NCBI RefSeq assembly: GCF_050948215.1
Contig: NC_135165.1
Span: 2,702,501-2,766,500 of the forward strand
Direction: 5' to 3'
Length of the DNA: 64,000 nucleotides
Source: Halictus rubicundus
Lineage: Eukaryota; Arthropoda; Insecta; Hymenoptera; Halictidae
Shown here: positions 1 to 12,018 of the stretch, in pieces
Layout of the letters: every line of letters starts with the position of its first letter
How positions within the stretch are numbered: position 1 is the first letter of the stretch
Program-made: the position numbers and the translations under genes
Notes under the pieces: generated by a model
Database searches by the model: none
What the model saw: the letters and a program-made list of their open reading frames with translations, nothing else
Told to the model about the DNA's origin: nothing

Positions 1-3000
1 CCCCGGCAAACCCGGGAAACGGTGTAACGTGTCGTTAGGTAGCTTGACACCAGCGGAGAAGATAGCGAGATAAAGATCCATGTCCGGTAATGACCGAACG
101 CCACCGATCTCGACAGAAACTCCCAAGGTTCGCCGAGGCCATTCCGAGAGCTAACGAAGATTCTCCGTAATCTTTCTAATTAGTACGATCGATTCGATGA
201 GCTGCGACCGTCCCGCGGCGCCTCGGTTCCTCGAGACTGCGAGAGGATACGATTTCACGCAACAAAGGAGCCTACACAATGCCAATAGCACGCGAGGTGT
301 CAAACTCTCTCGGGGCAACGCCCCTAAAAAAACTAGAAATTGTACCGCTTTACGAAAATAAGATTATTTAGATTTCCGCGTGATTTAGTTGTTGAATCAA
401 GGAAGGTATCTTTGCAATTTCGATAATCGTGAGATAAAAATCCGACTTTATCTTTACCTTTGTGGAAAGTTATTTCAAATGTACCTTCGTGTCAACATTA
501 TCGGGAGAAAAGACGCGAAGAAGTATTAAAACGATTCTTTCTTGTACCACGTATTTCGTAAACACCCGAGACGTCTAGACTCCACTTTCGATTTTCATTA
601 TCGATCGCAGAATTTTTTCGTTATCACAAACGGAAGGAATACTTGACGATACATGTCGCATTACACTGGTAACACGGATTATCAACAGGTCTCTTCGTAT
701 CTTGTGACCTTCAATAACAAGTAGTCGGTTATTATGTCAAAGAAAGGCGGACGAGGTAGTTTCGCTAGTTGAAAGCGTAATCTAGAACAATGAACCGTTG
801 CTATCATCAATTTTGCTGTGTGTTCTCGTCTCGGGCAAAAGTGAATTGAAAAATATCGTGAAATTTGGTATTTTTGCGGGACGATAATGTTGATTGAATA
901 ACTGCAGGTGCAGGACGGACGAAAGATTCTGGCCTAATGAATCGACTAAAGACTTCTTAAGCGATTTTCTGAGATCCGGGCCACGTTGCAAGTGAGTTAT
1001 TGGTAAGATGCGTTTCAAAGACGAGAAGATACTGTTGCGACAAGTTTGTGTCAGGACCCCTATTTGTTACAACGTCAACAGGTAACAGATCGCAGCGAAT
1101 GCATCAGTCAGTCACTTTCGTTGCGACTTACCTGCTCGGAAACTCGTCCTCGTGTTTCGAGTGCTTCGACAAGGCCCCGTAGCTTCCGGGCAAATTTTTA
1201 TGCAAATTCTAATTTTTCTACGTCGCGTTCTGAAGCTCGAAACGAAAAACAAAATTTTGTTGTGCTCAGCCACGGGATCTTGTAAGGAATAAAAATATTT
1301 CCGACCGTCCCTCATAATCTAACATTTAAAAAATTTTCTAAATAAAGATTCCAACAATTTAACAACAAAACGTTCCCGATGTTCGATATTCAATTTAAGA
1401 GACTAACGGCGATTTAAAATTCGAACGGTGCCAAAACTATTATATCTCCGCGAGGAGCCTTGAAGAATGATTAAAATATTCGCACGAACAAAAAAAAAAC
1501 ATATATGGACTCTATAATTACGTATCTTACGGATATTTTAATATTCCAAGAAAAAATATACGATCATTAATTATAGACTGCCGTAGTAAATAAATGATTT
1601 ACCTGCACCTTCTTTTTTGGAGTGTGCAACTTTGATTGGACAGGTAAACCGGCCGGAACAGTCGAATGTGGGAACATCGAAAACGGATTGTCTCGTGTAA
1701 ATTATCCCGCGATACATGCGCTCATCGTTCATGCGAAAAGATCCTGCAGCGAGTCCATCGATTACTGTTAATGCATTTCATCAATTTGGATGTGCATAAA
1801 GATTTCGCAAAATTAGAATAAATACATTCTCGTTGTTCTTATGAAGCAGTACAAATTAGGCACGTTTTCATAAGATTGATATGAAACAAAAAATGGTAAC
1901 TGCGCGAGGAAAAATATTCGTCGAGCTTTGAAGAGAGAGGTTTTCTGAAGATTGTCGAAAGTCAGAGTTCTAAATTAGCGAAAATAATTTCGCAGGTGGA
2001 TCCATGGTGTGGAATAGTATGCATGCGTCATAGGGGATCTCTTTCGAGTGACGTGGCTTGGCCGAGGCCGGTACCGATCATGAGCCCTGTGTGGCATAGC
2101 GGCATAGTCTGGCCAGACCGCATTTAATCAGTTTGCGGTCGCGGTCCGCTCTCTTATATCCTTTTAATACCTTTTCTTCTCTCCTCTCATTCTTTGCTCT
2201 CGCGCGACACCGCGACGCGACGTAACTCAACTCCCTCGCATAAGCTCGCTGCGCAATACCTAACTAGGAGACAACGCCGGGGTGTCTTGACCGTTTTTAA
2301 AATGGCACTAGGCACAAGTGCCACGCATCCACACTCATCTGGCACTTCCGTTTCGACGCAATTTAATTTTTATCCTGCGGGGCGGATATTGGGTCTATAT
2401 GGACCCACGGGAAATCTCTTGTGCTGTAAAAATTAATTGAACCATCTTCGAGTGAACTGCGAAGTTGTGAACTAAAGCGAGTTTCGGAAATTTGACAGGC
2501 CAGATCGCACAATTTCCAGCCGCGAAGTGGAATGGCGATTAATAATTACCGAAGCAGAATGATCGTGACATTTTCTGCTGGATCCCACCGGTTTATGCGA
2601 GTTTCTCGTAGAGTTCGGGAGTAGGAAAGTCCCGCGGCGATTTTTAAGAGGTTTTACGCCCGTTTCGGGGGCCGGCCGGCAATTTACTGGAATTAAATAA
2701 TAGTCCGTCCCCCATTAACATAACGACGCGGGCTGAGGATGTCCCGCAGGATCCACGAGAGGATTTCGAAAGTGGACGGAGGCATACCAGGTACGCTCAC
2801 GTTTTATTTCATCGTAACGTGCCAAGAGGTATATATGTATACCTTCATCTCAGAAGTCAGGACCCTCCGAGGATATATCCTCGATCCTGTGTGGTCCCGA
2901 ACGGCTCCTCGAATTATTACCAACGGTTTTTCGGTAGGATTCTTGTGTCAATCTTAAAAATTTTGTCAGGAAATCCCCACGCGTCCGCGTCGACCACGTT

Positions 3001-5685
3001 GACATACTCCAGAACCGACAAATTCTCACCGGCGACACCGTCTCATTACAATTTCTCTCGTCGCCGCAACACCTGTACGAATTAACGGCTTTCTATTTGA
3101 CACTGTGACAACCGAAAACAAGAAATCCACGGTTCGCGACGCCGGAGAAATTTCAACAAATTCGTCAACCGACTTGAAATCATTGAAATATTCTGCCGGC
3201 ACGGAGAAACGCGTCGCGTATCACGATCGTGTCGCAACGTCAGCGCGAAATGAAGTCGTACGACTGAAAGGCACCGGAGAGCTGACAAAGAAGCGATTTT
3301 CGGTCGTCGACGAAGCTTCGAGGATGCTGTGCGTGAAACTCGAGCTCCCATAACCGCAAGAATGTCACGTCGAATGTTACAACTTGCTACTCGAAACGGC
3401 GTCTCTCCCATGGCAAATTTACCGGCGGGATTGTTAGCGAGTTCTGCGCGCGCGAACGCGAAGGAGACGTATTTGCCAGTGATGATATCTTTAGGTGATC
3501 CGCACAACTGCCGCAAGACCCACCGCAGCTTTGTGACACCACAACTTTCCGCTGCAATAACATTTGCGCCTTTACAACAACAACTCGTATTCGCGGACGA
3601 GAGACCCACTCTCCGCAACAATAATACTGCACGTGTGGCCGTGCCAGCGGTGCTCATGCTCACCTCCCCGGTCGCCATTGCTGTCGGAAATTAATCACAC
3701 CGGAAAACCGTGGTCTGCGGATTTTATGCTTTCACGGCAAAAAAAAAAAGAGCGAGAATTAGCTGACATCATTCGTGCCGGTGATTAATTTCGGTCTTCG
3801 ACAATTTCGTCCGAACGATTCGACAATGCTCCCGGTCGAATTTCAAACTGTTTCGCGGAATTCCCGCGCGGTTTTTCCGCGACGAGAGGATGATTGACAG
3901 CGAGGGAAGTGAAAAACGGTCGTGAATGGAAATCTTGCGAAACTCTCCGCGCTTTCTGCGCACAGAAAATCCATTCACACATTCGCGCGCATTCGAACAA
4001 CAAGGGGACAGTCTGCCACTTATCAAGGCGCCGTCCTAACACGTCTATTACTTGTTTGCAAATATTACCTTCGTGGTTTAGAACGTTTCCCCGGCGACGT
4101 TCCCGAGTCGCGTCGTGTCGCGTCGTTCCGTCCGACTCACGTTTCGCTTACATTCCCGCCGCATTATGGCTACTTTATAAAATTTTATAGAGGTGCTCCC
4201 TCGGGCCGAGCGAAAACGTCGGACGTCGTCGCGCGTCCGACTGCTCGTCACCAATTAAGGTCATTAGCAGGATACGTTTCAATTTGTCGACGCGCGATAC
4301 GACCGCGCGCCCGCGAACATAAAATTATAATCATCCTTAATCGAATCCCTAATTAATTAGTCGTAAGCCCGACCGTCGATAAGAACTTTACGGATTGCCT
4401 TCTCGAATATTGAAACGGGGAAGCCTGATCGAAGTATTAAGAATCTCGACGATGTTCAATTTCACGGCAAATTTCTAGCTGCAATTCGTTTGGAGGAAAA
4501 TTTACCTCGTGAAAAATCTTGAAAATTTCCAATAAACGAATAAAATGTTTCCGATTGACAGACAAATTATCGGCATTCCACGATAAAGCCACGAGATAAA
4601 AGTACGCGCAAGAAACACGTGCAATGAGATAAAAATGTGTAGATGCAAAATTCGATAGAAGAAAGACTGCAGAAAATGGAATACGGTATAAAGAAATAAA
4701 ATCGTGGGAACCGAGGATTCGGAACAAAGATCGTTCGAGGAATCGAACGCGCGGAAATGCGAGAACCGTTTCGTCGACTTTCGATGCATATATATATATA
4801 TGTCGCCGGAAGTGCCCGAAACCAGTGACAAATTGTCCGACGGCTCAGCGTTCGCGCGAATTCAAATCACAAATATGGCTTACCGACTGATAACGAAAGC
4901 AAAACAATCGGTTGGCTGGAATGCGTTCGTCTGAACAAAAAGATACCGAGTTTTTATTGTGCTCGCCTGCGACGTCGGTTTTCGATCGAATGCGCCGGTG
5001 AAATATGCTGGAAATAAACTGGTGCTTCGTGTGCTTCGATCCGGGAAACTATTATAATACATTTCGCGTTCGCACAGATAACGAAGATACTCTCGCACGG
5101 TTCGGCATCGATCAACGCTTTTGCATGCGGTTCACCGCGCAGGTGTTCTGCTATCAATCTCTTCCAAAATTATCCGACAACAGCCACTGTTTCTATCAGG
5201 AGTTCTATCAGCCATTGTTCCTATTCAACAATTCTATCAGGAGTGCTTTCATGGATTCTAATAATTTTTAATTTAAAATTATTTTCAATGCTCGTAAAGC
5301 AAACGATACCACGTAATACGTCAGAGGCGCAGCAGTAACTGCAGTAACGGTGCTAAATGGAGAAGCACCGGAGTCGATTAGAATGATTGTTGCTTTCTTT
5401 CGGGACGCGTGATGCCCATGGCGCGGACGTGCTAAGCGGTTGAGGAAACGCCGCGAGTAACAATAAACAATGCGTCGAATGATTCCTGATAACTAAACAA
5501 AACCCACCGGAACGTGCAACTTGCGCCGTGTCCAACAACATCCAACATATCCTACTCGAATAGTCCTAAGTTCTCTTCTCAACGATCCAGATTTTCCATC
5601 GAAAATGACCTCATGACAAATTTAAACGAGAACAATATTGGAAACGTCCTTTTGTTTTTTAAATCGATTGATATATATAAAATGT
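1..5685. other. Noncoding, single-copy-looking stretch
   Basis: No gene is recognised here. The sequence alternates CpG-rich parts with AT-rich islands (for example about 1320-1620). A short poly-A run lies near 3738-3749 and an alternating AT run near 4787-4801. Open frames overlap on both strands at about 3082-3694 (198 codons on minus, 121 on plus). Neither resembles a known family, and mutual antisense openness in GC-rich DNA is expected by chance. At 5190-5241 the motif TTCTATCAGGAG recurs in a small degenerate local repeat. Confidence 0.6.
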
Positions 5686-5689
5686 TATA

Positions 5690-5842
5690 AATTTGTTTTT
5701 TTTTTTGCTGTAACCCACCACAATGTAAATGTTAACTGTAACCTTCTCCTTTATATTCAATTGTAATCGATGTGGTCGCTAATGACCTAGCTGTTAATGC
5801 GACCACTTTAAAATAAACGATATATAATAATAATAATAATAG
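5690..5842 (+). repeat. Possible retroposon 3' tail ending in (TAA)n
   Basis: The block begins near a T-rich run. It contains a compact stem-like motif in which GTGGTCGCTAATGACC is partly mirrored by TTAATGCGACCAC. It then runs into AATAAA and a (TAA)n tract at about 5824-5840. A short 3' UTR, AATAAA and a simple TAA repeat are how many non-LTR retrotransposon copies end. No reverse transcriptase reading frame is visible upstream, so the assignment to a 5'-truncated LINE or SINE is inference. Confidence 0.35.
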
Positions 5843-5844
5843 TT

Positions 5845-5929
5845 ATTTATTTATTTATTTTATTTATTTTACATAATGTTATATATTAAATGTATTTTAT
5901 TTTATTATATTATATTATATTGTATTTAT
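5845..5929. repeat. ATTT/ATTTT-rich simple sequence
   Basis: Degenerate ATTT and ATATT repeats lie between the TAA tail at 5840 and the dispersed repeat that follows. This is low-complexity DNA with no other signal. Confidence 0.6.
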
Positions 5930-6208
5930 GGGGAGCGTTATGGCGAGCGTTTTGGTTGATTGGTTTTGTTTTATTTTATTTTATTGTGATATATTGTTAT
6001 TATTTTATATTTTTAAGTCCGTTTTTATTATGTTTTTATATTATACTTATTATATTGAAAAGCGACAGTAGCTTTCTCTCTCTCTCTCTATCGGTGTAAT
6101 TAGTGGTCTGCGATTTTGCGGGTTGAAGGAGATGTGATGCAATGGGATTGTAACCCTGAGGGGAACAATAAATGAATACTAGTAATAATAATAATAATAA
6201 TAATAATG
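5930..6208 (+). repeat. Dispersed retroposon-like repeat, copy 1, with (TAA)n tail
   Basis: This copy is clearly homologous to 20430-20655. The shared order is GAGCGTTATG and GCGAGCGTT, a T/ATTTT-rich part, TATTGAAAAGCG, a (CT)n microsatellite (6074-6089 here), then TTAGTGGTCTGCGATTTTGC and the shared end TGTAACCCTGAGGGGAACAA. Copy 1 continues into ATGAATAC and a (TAA)n run at 6183-6208. A conserved 3' end followed by a simple repeat suggests a non-LTR retroposon that inserted next to another such tail (5690-5842). No coding part is present. Confidence 0.6.
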
Positions 6209-9200
6209 TGTCGAATGTTTCTGCGAACCGGCCGATTCACGGTGGTCGCTATCAAAGGTGATAGGGCGGTGTTCTCGCGAACGAGCGTGTCCCGGCGCGA
6301 ACAAAAGGCGAGAAAACGCATCTTTCGAGAAAATGCGGATGGAGGAGGCGAATTATTCGAAGAAGAAGAAGAAGAAGGAGGAGGTGTGCGAGAGGAGCAC
6401 GTGGTCCATCGTCGATCGAAGGTTACGGAGCGGTCCACGTGTCGGCGCGCTACAGCCCACGTGTCGATGAGGCTGGCCCACGCGAATGCGTACGCGTTTA
6501 ATCGGAAGACTTAACACGGCTCTTTACGCAAGCGCCGAGTACTCACCGTGACGGTGCCGGCGCAAAGCTGTCTTATCGAGTCGGCTCGCGTAAGCCCTGC
6601 CTAAGAATCATTTAATCGAGGATCAGCCTGATCTCTCACTGCCCATAAAACCGAGGGAGCGACCACCGAACGCGGCCCGCACCGCAGCGCCCCGAAAAGT
6701 TCCTCTCCCTGGACCAAATTACCATTACTCGAAAATGATAGCTGACCAAAGTTGTAGGATATAGAAGAGAGCACACGATGACTGTGTCGTCGATGATTGC
6801 AGTAACCTTGAAAAGCTCTGTGCAGACTACAATTGAAATTTTTAGCGGAACATACACATTTTTGATTACGCATTCTTGAAGCCGATACCGAGACGCTTGA
6901 AAACACTAGAATATTTTTATTATCAATAACGAATTGTTTTCACGTCTTCCACTAATTTCTATGAAATTACGCTTAACACCCATTGAATTAATGTTTTCAA
7001 CATTTCATCAAAATTGTCTTTCTCAGGTATCGCTCTTTTTGAAAAAAATAAATAAATATATTTAGTAGATAAAATGGGCGTAAATGTTAAAAGGATTCTT
7101 ACTGACCTTTGACTGTAATAAATTCCTAAAAATTTGCGATTGGAGTGCATTTGAGATGACGGTGATTGATTCCGCAATCTTACGTGAAATTCCCGAGGGA
7201 TACGTTCGTATGCACACCTCGAAAGTCTGATCGATTGTTTTATTGTTGTTCTATAATTAATTTGACTCGATGCTGATCGATACAGTTGCTTATCTAACGA
7301 TTGAATTATTTTTATCGGCTCGGGACTTGGATGATTTAAGCGATTACTTGTAATGCCATCAAATGTTCCACATTGTCGATAACCCGGCACAACGTTCGGA
7401 TAATATCGACCATGGTTGAGATTAACCGTGTCTTATCGTGGATGTTGTTTCGAAGGAAATATCAACGTTTTTTTCCACAATACAGCACCGTGTTTATGCG
7501 GACATTCCGCGAGCACTCTAACTATTCAAATTTCTGCACTCGTGTGCGTCGCTGAACTTATCGTTAACATCGATCCAGAATTGCTGTAATCTGATTTGCG
7601 ACGAAGAGAGATAGTCATAATTTTGCCTTCTGCGCTAAGGGGATATTATATCCGAAATAAATGATCACAAAGCGACTATTTCAAAAAATTTTAATTTCCG
7701 CAATTTTGCAACGGGGTTTCGCATTTAGCTACATTACTAATTTATGGGTTTCTGTATAATAGATATTTATATATTTTAGATTTCCAATCAGGAACGAGCG
7801 GAACCGATAACGCTCCGAATGGTTCTCGCAATTTAAGAAGAATCGCAATAGGAAGTTGGTTACTCACAGTACTTCCCTGATTGCATAGAACTGCGGTCGA
7901 TGACTTGCGACTCTCAAGAACGATGCTGATTTTCCCGGAACATTACTGTGCGGTCTGATTGTCGATCGAGGAAAGGAAGTGCCTCTCGATTGCCGATGAA
8001 GAAAGCGAGTTCCGTTTTCGATAACGCGAAGTACAGAACACCTTTCTGTCGTAAATGCAATTCGTCACCATTTTTGCGACTTCGTGTACAAATTACCGGA
8101 ACGAGCGGGCGAAATTTAAAATAGAAAATGGTTGAGGAATGAGAGAAATTTCTATGTTGACGCAGACAATTTTGCGTGATAATTCACAGGGTAATTATTA
8201 ATGCAGAATATTTTGAAAATACCAGAACACACAGTCAAGGAGATCCCGGCACATGTTACGTGAAATTTCGCTTTTCCTCCAACTCGCCGAATAACCACGC
8301 TGTGATCCGAGCGATAGTGGAATGCGACGGACAAATACCAGCGTAGACAAACATGAAGAGGCTACAACGAAGAGGTCGAGAGAAATGTTCTCCGTGGGGA
8401 TATAACTCGGATGGTCCCAGAATGTCCGGTTAAAAGTGTTTGCATAAGGGTCTCGTCCGACTTCTTCGCCGTTCTTTAGAACCAGAAGTCACGACGAGGA
8501 TCCATCCGTGATCACTTCCGATGTACTCTTCATCGAAACGATATCCGGATAATCCTCCAACCGATCGCCCCCAAAAAGAACATCCAACGCTAACATCCCC
8601 AACAATTTTCCGACAAATATTTCACACAATAAATTCAGCCGCGATCTCTCTTTCAGAAAAATTAGAACGAAAAGAAGACAACTATTAAATATTTTTTTCG
8701 CCGCATTTGTTTATTTATTGGACAGCACACGACCGTGTCAACGTGTCGGACGAGGAAGCAATTACTGCATGACGTGTAGCACCTGTCATAGTCACGCGAA
8801 TGGAAAAAATGAATGATTTTCTTCAAATTAAATAGTTCGCGCTAGTGGTTTCGAAAAAGAGGATGAAAAATTGAAGGAGGTCTACCGTTTAGAAGGAAAA
8901 TTCCTTTTTTTCGTCAGAAAGAAGACTGTATTGTTACAGCAAAATGTTAGAACTGAAAAATAACTTTTTTAGCTTTTCGAGCTTCGTTCGAAATTAATCG
9001 GTCAATTAGTTCCCAAGTCACGGATCCATTACAGATCGGGAGAAAGAGGTTTCGCGAAGAATAAATTGAGTTTAAGACCAGAGATCGGTAAGAAGTCGAG
9101 TTCGTTGAGCCCGTTATGCCATATTTTCGAGGACAGCTCACGCTTTGGAGAATGCACCGACGAGACAAATATGTAAACGTTGAATTGCGCGAGACGCAGA

Positions 9201-9677
9201 ACACTCATCGATTGAAAGGCTTCCGGTGGGGTGGCACCCATCGGCATTCCGTTCTCCCGTGTTCACGGAAAAGGAGCGCATTCCTATTTGTCTGTCACAG
9301 ATAACGACTGCAATCGTCGTGCCAATAAAACATTAATCCCTCGGGTATTTGCTAAACACGCTCGGCACTTGTTCTTCCCCTCTGATAGTCATTCCATCGA
9401 CGGGGTCTTGCGCCACCGTCGATAAAGATTCTAGTGTGTGCGCAGAGATACGTGATCGGTTGCGTGGCTATTCAAACGATTTGAATCGCGTATATCGCCC
9501 GGCCATTTTATATCGGAACGATATCGCCTCGATGCAAATGCAACGATTTCCCCGGGAAACATTCTGCCCGAACTCTTCGACGCAATAGTTGCCCCTCGAG
9601 ACAATTATTCCAATACGGTGACAACGCTCGTTCACCGACAATTTTGTCAACACAACTTTTGGCATCGTACTGGCCAC
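6209..9677. other. Noncoding, single-copy-looking stretch
   Basis: No gene is recognised. A purine-rich GAA/GGA tract lies at about 6345-6385. AT-rich sequence dominates 6900-7800 and 8600-9000. Open frames are short and most overlap frames on the other strand. No transposon ends are noted. Confidence 0.6.
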
Positions 9678-9772
9678 GCTTTCCCGATTAAAATGAGCCC
9701 AAACACGATGCCACTCGGATCATACTTACTTGTTTCATTCGCGACATAGTGGAATCTCTCTTATCCGAACCC
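9678..9772 (+). repeat. pogo/Tigger-like dispersed repeat, copy 1
   Basis: The block starts GCTTTCCCGATTAAAATGAG and ends ATAGTGGAATCTCTCTTATC plus CGAAC. Both parts recur in the same order and spacing at 13366-13462 and, inverted, at 37624-37716. The distal half resembles the CAGT-AACCTC-ATTATCCGAAC type of terminus seen on Tigger/pogo-class elements. This copy is diverged and no transposase is attached. Naming the superfamily from one terminus is tentative. Confidence 0.45.
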
Positions 9773-11555
9773 CCACTCCCACTCTAACCTTCCCCTTCTA
9801 CGGCCCGGTCACGTGACGCAAGTGTCAGAATGTCACGTGATTAATCAGAGAGAGAGAGAGAGGGTAACTCTTTCCCCTCAATTCCCCTGATTCGGTGACA
9901 CTGCTTAGCTATAGTGAATTGTGCTGTATGTGCTTTGGATTAAAATTAGCAATATTCCAGGCTGCAGGTGGATCCAGAGACGTCGATCGAGAGCGAGGGA
10001 CACTGAGAAATTGGAAAACAAGGAGAGTAGGGGGAAAAAACGGGATCGATCAATCGGGAGCGTAGGTTCCCGTTGGACGTTCGATCGCAAAGGTGGCCGC
10101 ATTTCTCGACGCTTGGCGCCGCAGGGCCGTCGCACCGAGTCCGGTAAACACGGACCACAGTCAATACGTCATCAAATCCAACGCCTAGGCCATCGGCCAT
10201 TCGCCATTCGTATCTACGATTCACACCGTAAGCCTCGCTTCGATCGATCCCAACGTAAAGTGTCTGTTATCGAGACTACGGGCCATGTCAACATTACACG
10301 ACAGTCTCGGGATCCAATCAGTTCGATTTTCTCGCGGGTTGATCGTTTCAATAGGCGGCTAACACGTGTCAGCGGTGGATCGTCTTAAATGTTGTTATTA
10401 TTATTTTCTGAATTCGTTTTCCGTTTCTTTTTGCCTATCGTATTACTTGAAAAAAATTGGTAGGTATGCATTCCTCTATCTGTCACAGTTGGGAATGATC
10501 AAATACGGTTGATCAAACAGCTTTGAACGAAAGAATAGGATGCTCTCGTTCTGTTGAACTAATACAGATTCGATCAAATATTTAGCTACGTTCTTGTTTG
10601 GCTGGTTCGCGTTTTTATTTCTACAGATAATTTTCGTTGTTATCGGTGCGTTGTGTATAAATTACTAAAAATACCCCCCATACGAAGCGTAGAGTGGAGT
10701 ACCCACGGTATATTGGGACTAATTCCACGAAACGATAATTACGCGCGTGTTACACGTACCGTCGAATGGAATTTCAGATAAGAAATCCCAATAAACACGG
10801 TTACGATATCCGATTAAATTAGACGCTTTTAAATCTAGTGTTTAGCGGGATTGTCACGGTAATCCGTTGGAAAAGAACAAAATTCACGATGACTGCGCGA
10901 AACACGGTTATTTCGGAACAATTTGTAGATAATAGAACACAATTTCGGGAAACTGATCGGTCACGGTGGTTAATTCTTGAGCAACAAGATATTCCCCGAA
11001 AAACCGCAGGCCACACGTAACACGGACCCACGAAAATTGGCTGATATCTCGGGCTTCGAGAAAATAATACTTATAGCTCTCTCTCTCTCTCCCCTTCCCC
11101 GTTGCTATACCGTCTCAATGAAATCCTCGAAAAAACAGCAAGCTCACGTAATACTCCGATTGTTCCAAGAATTCCTGCGGAATCCTCTCGAAAATTTGAA
11201 TGAAACGATAATCACGGCGCGAACGACGTCGAATGCAATAAATCATGCACAAGAAAATCGTATTCTTTTATTGCAGCACGGGCCTTGAAACCGAGGTAAT
11301 CTTATACGCACATGTACAAACAAAAACACGCTTCCAACGGTATTATGTGATACTGAGTATCTACAAATCCTTCAACGATAATACAATGATCGGCCATTTT
11401 TCCCGAAGAGAGAATAAACATCGACCGAAACGTTCCACAGCGGACCATTCTTATTCATGCTATTCTCAGCCCTTCGATACACTAATTGTTGCACCGGAAT
11501 ATTATAAATATATTCGCGTCCGAGAACAAGCGTCGAAACCACGAGGTGTGCAATG
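9773..11555. other. Noncoding, single-copy-looking stretch
   Basis: No gene is recognised. A short (AG)n run lies at about 9848-9862 and a (CT)n run near 11076-11090. A 155-codon open frame at 9921-10388 is rich in Arg and Ser, resembles no known family and is opposed by an open frame on minus. Confidence 0.6.
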
Positions 11556-11804
11556 TTAACCCTTTGCACTCGACTGGTGACTCTGAAGCACCACTAGAAA
11601 TTGTTGTGGCATTATTTCAAAGAAATTACAAAAAATATTGCAAAATATTTGTTACATTACAAGATTTGTATTCAATAGATTACTAAACGTTTAAATATTA
11701 TATGTGGAAATCGGATCAGTTTCGTACGAATAAAATGAAAATATTCCAAGACGGAAGAAAAATTTAGTTTTACAATGAAAATAGCTCCGAGTGCAAAGGG
11801 TTAA
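11556..11804 (+). mobile_element. Family A TTAA element (piggyBac-type MITE), intact
   Basis: The element is 249 bp with TTAA at both ends. Its terminal inverted repeats read TTAACCCTTTGCACTCG and its complement CGAGTGCAAAGGGTTAA. TTAA target duplications and termini starting with CCC are characteristic of the piggyBac superfamily. There is no transposase, so this is a non-autonomous MITE. The interior holds TGGTGACTCTGAAGCACCAC, shared with the other A copies at 17694, 33715, 59506 and 63815. Its right TTAA is also the left TTAA of the family B element at 11801. Confidence 0.85.
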
Positions 11805-12018
11805 CACTAGGTTCGCGGAGCACTAAAAATGACTATTTTACACTTCCTTATAAAAATAACATGAATACATCCATCAAAATCTGTAGTCATTTTTTTAGTA
11901 ATATATACCTAGAGAAATCAATTTGTCAAATAATTTCTCATGGATCCATGTTTGCAATCTCAATGATCGTGAATTAAAAATATTCGAATCCGTCATTTTC
12001 CCGTAAATCTAATGTTAA
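11801..12018 (+). mobile_element. Family B TTAA element (piggyBac-type MITE)
   Basis: The element is 218 bp, bounded by TTAA, with termini TTAACACTAGGTTCGCGG and, complemented on the right, TTAACATTAGATTTACGG. The interior TAATATATACCTAGAGAAAT also occurs, slightly changed, in the second B copy at 42564-42746 and in the tandem array at 23401-24413. No coding capacity is present. It abuts the preceding A element with a single shared TTAA, so one of the two probably inserted into the target duplication of the other. Confidence 0.8.

Noticed and set aside
3082..3694. 198-codon minus frame opposed by plus frames of 82 and 121 codons
   Set aside because: Both strands are open at once, as GC-rich DNA allows, and none of the products resembles a known protein.
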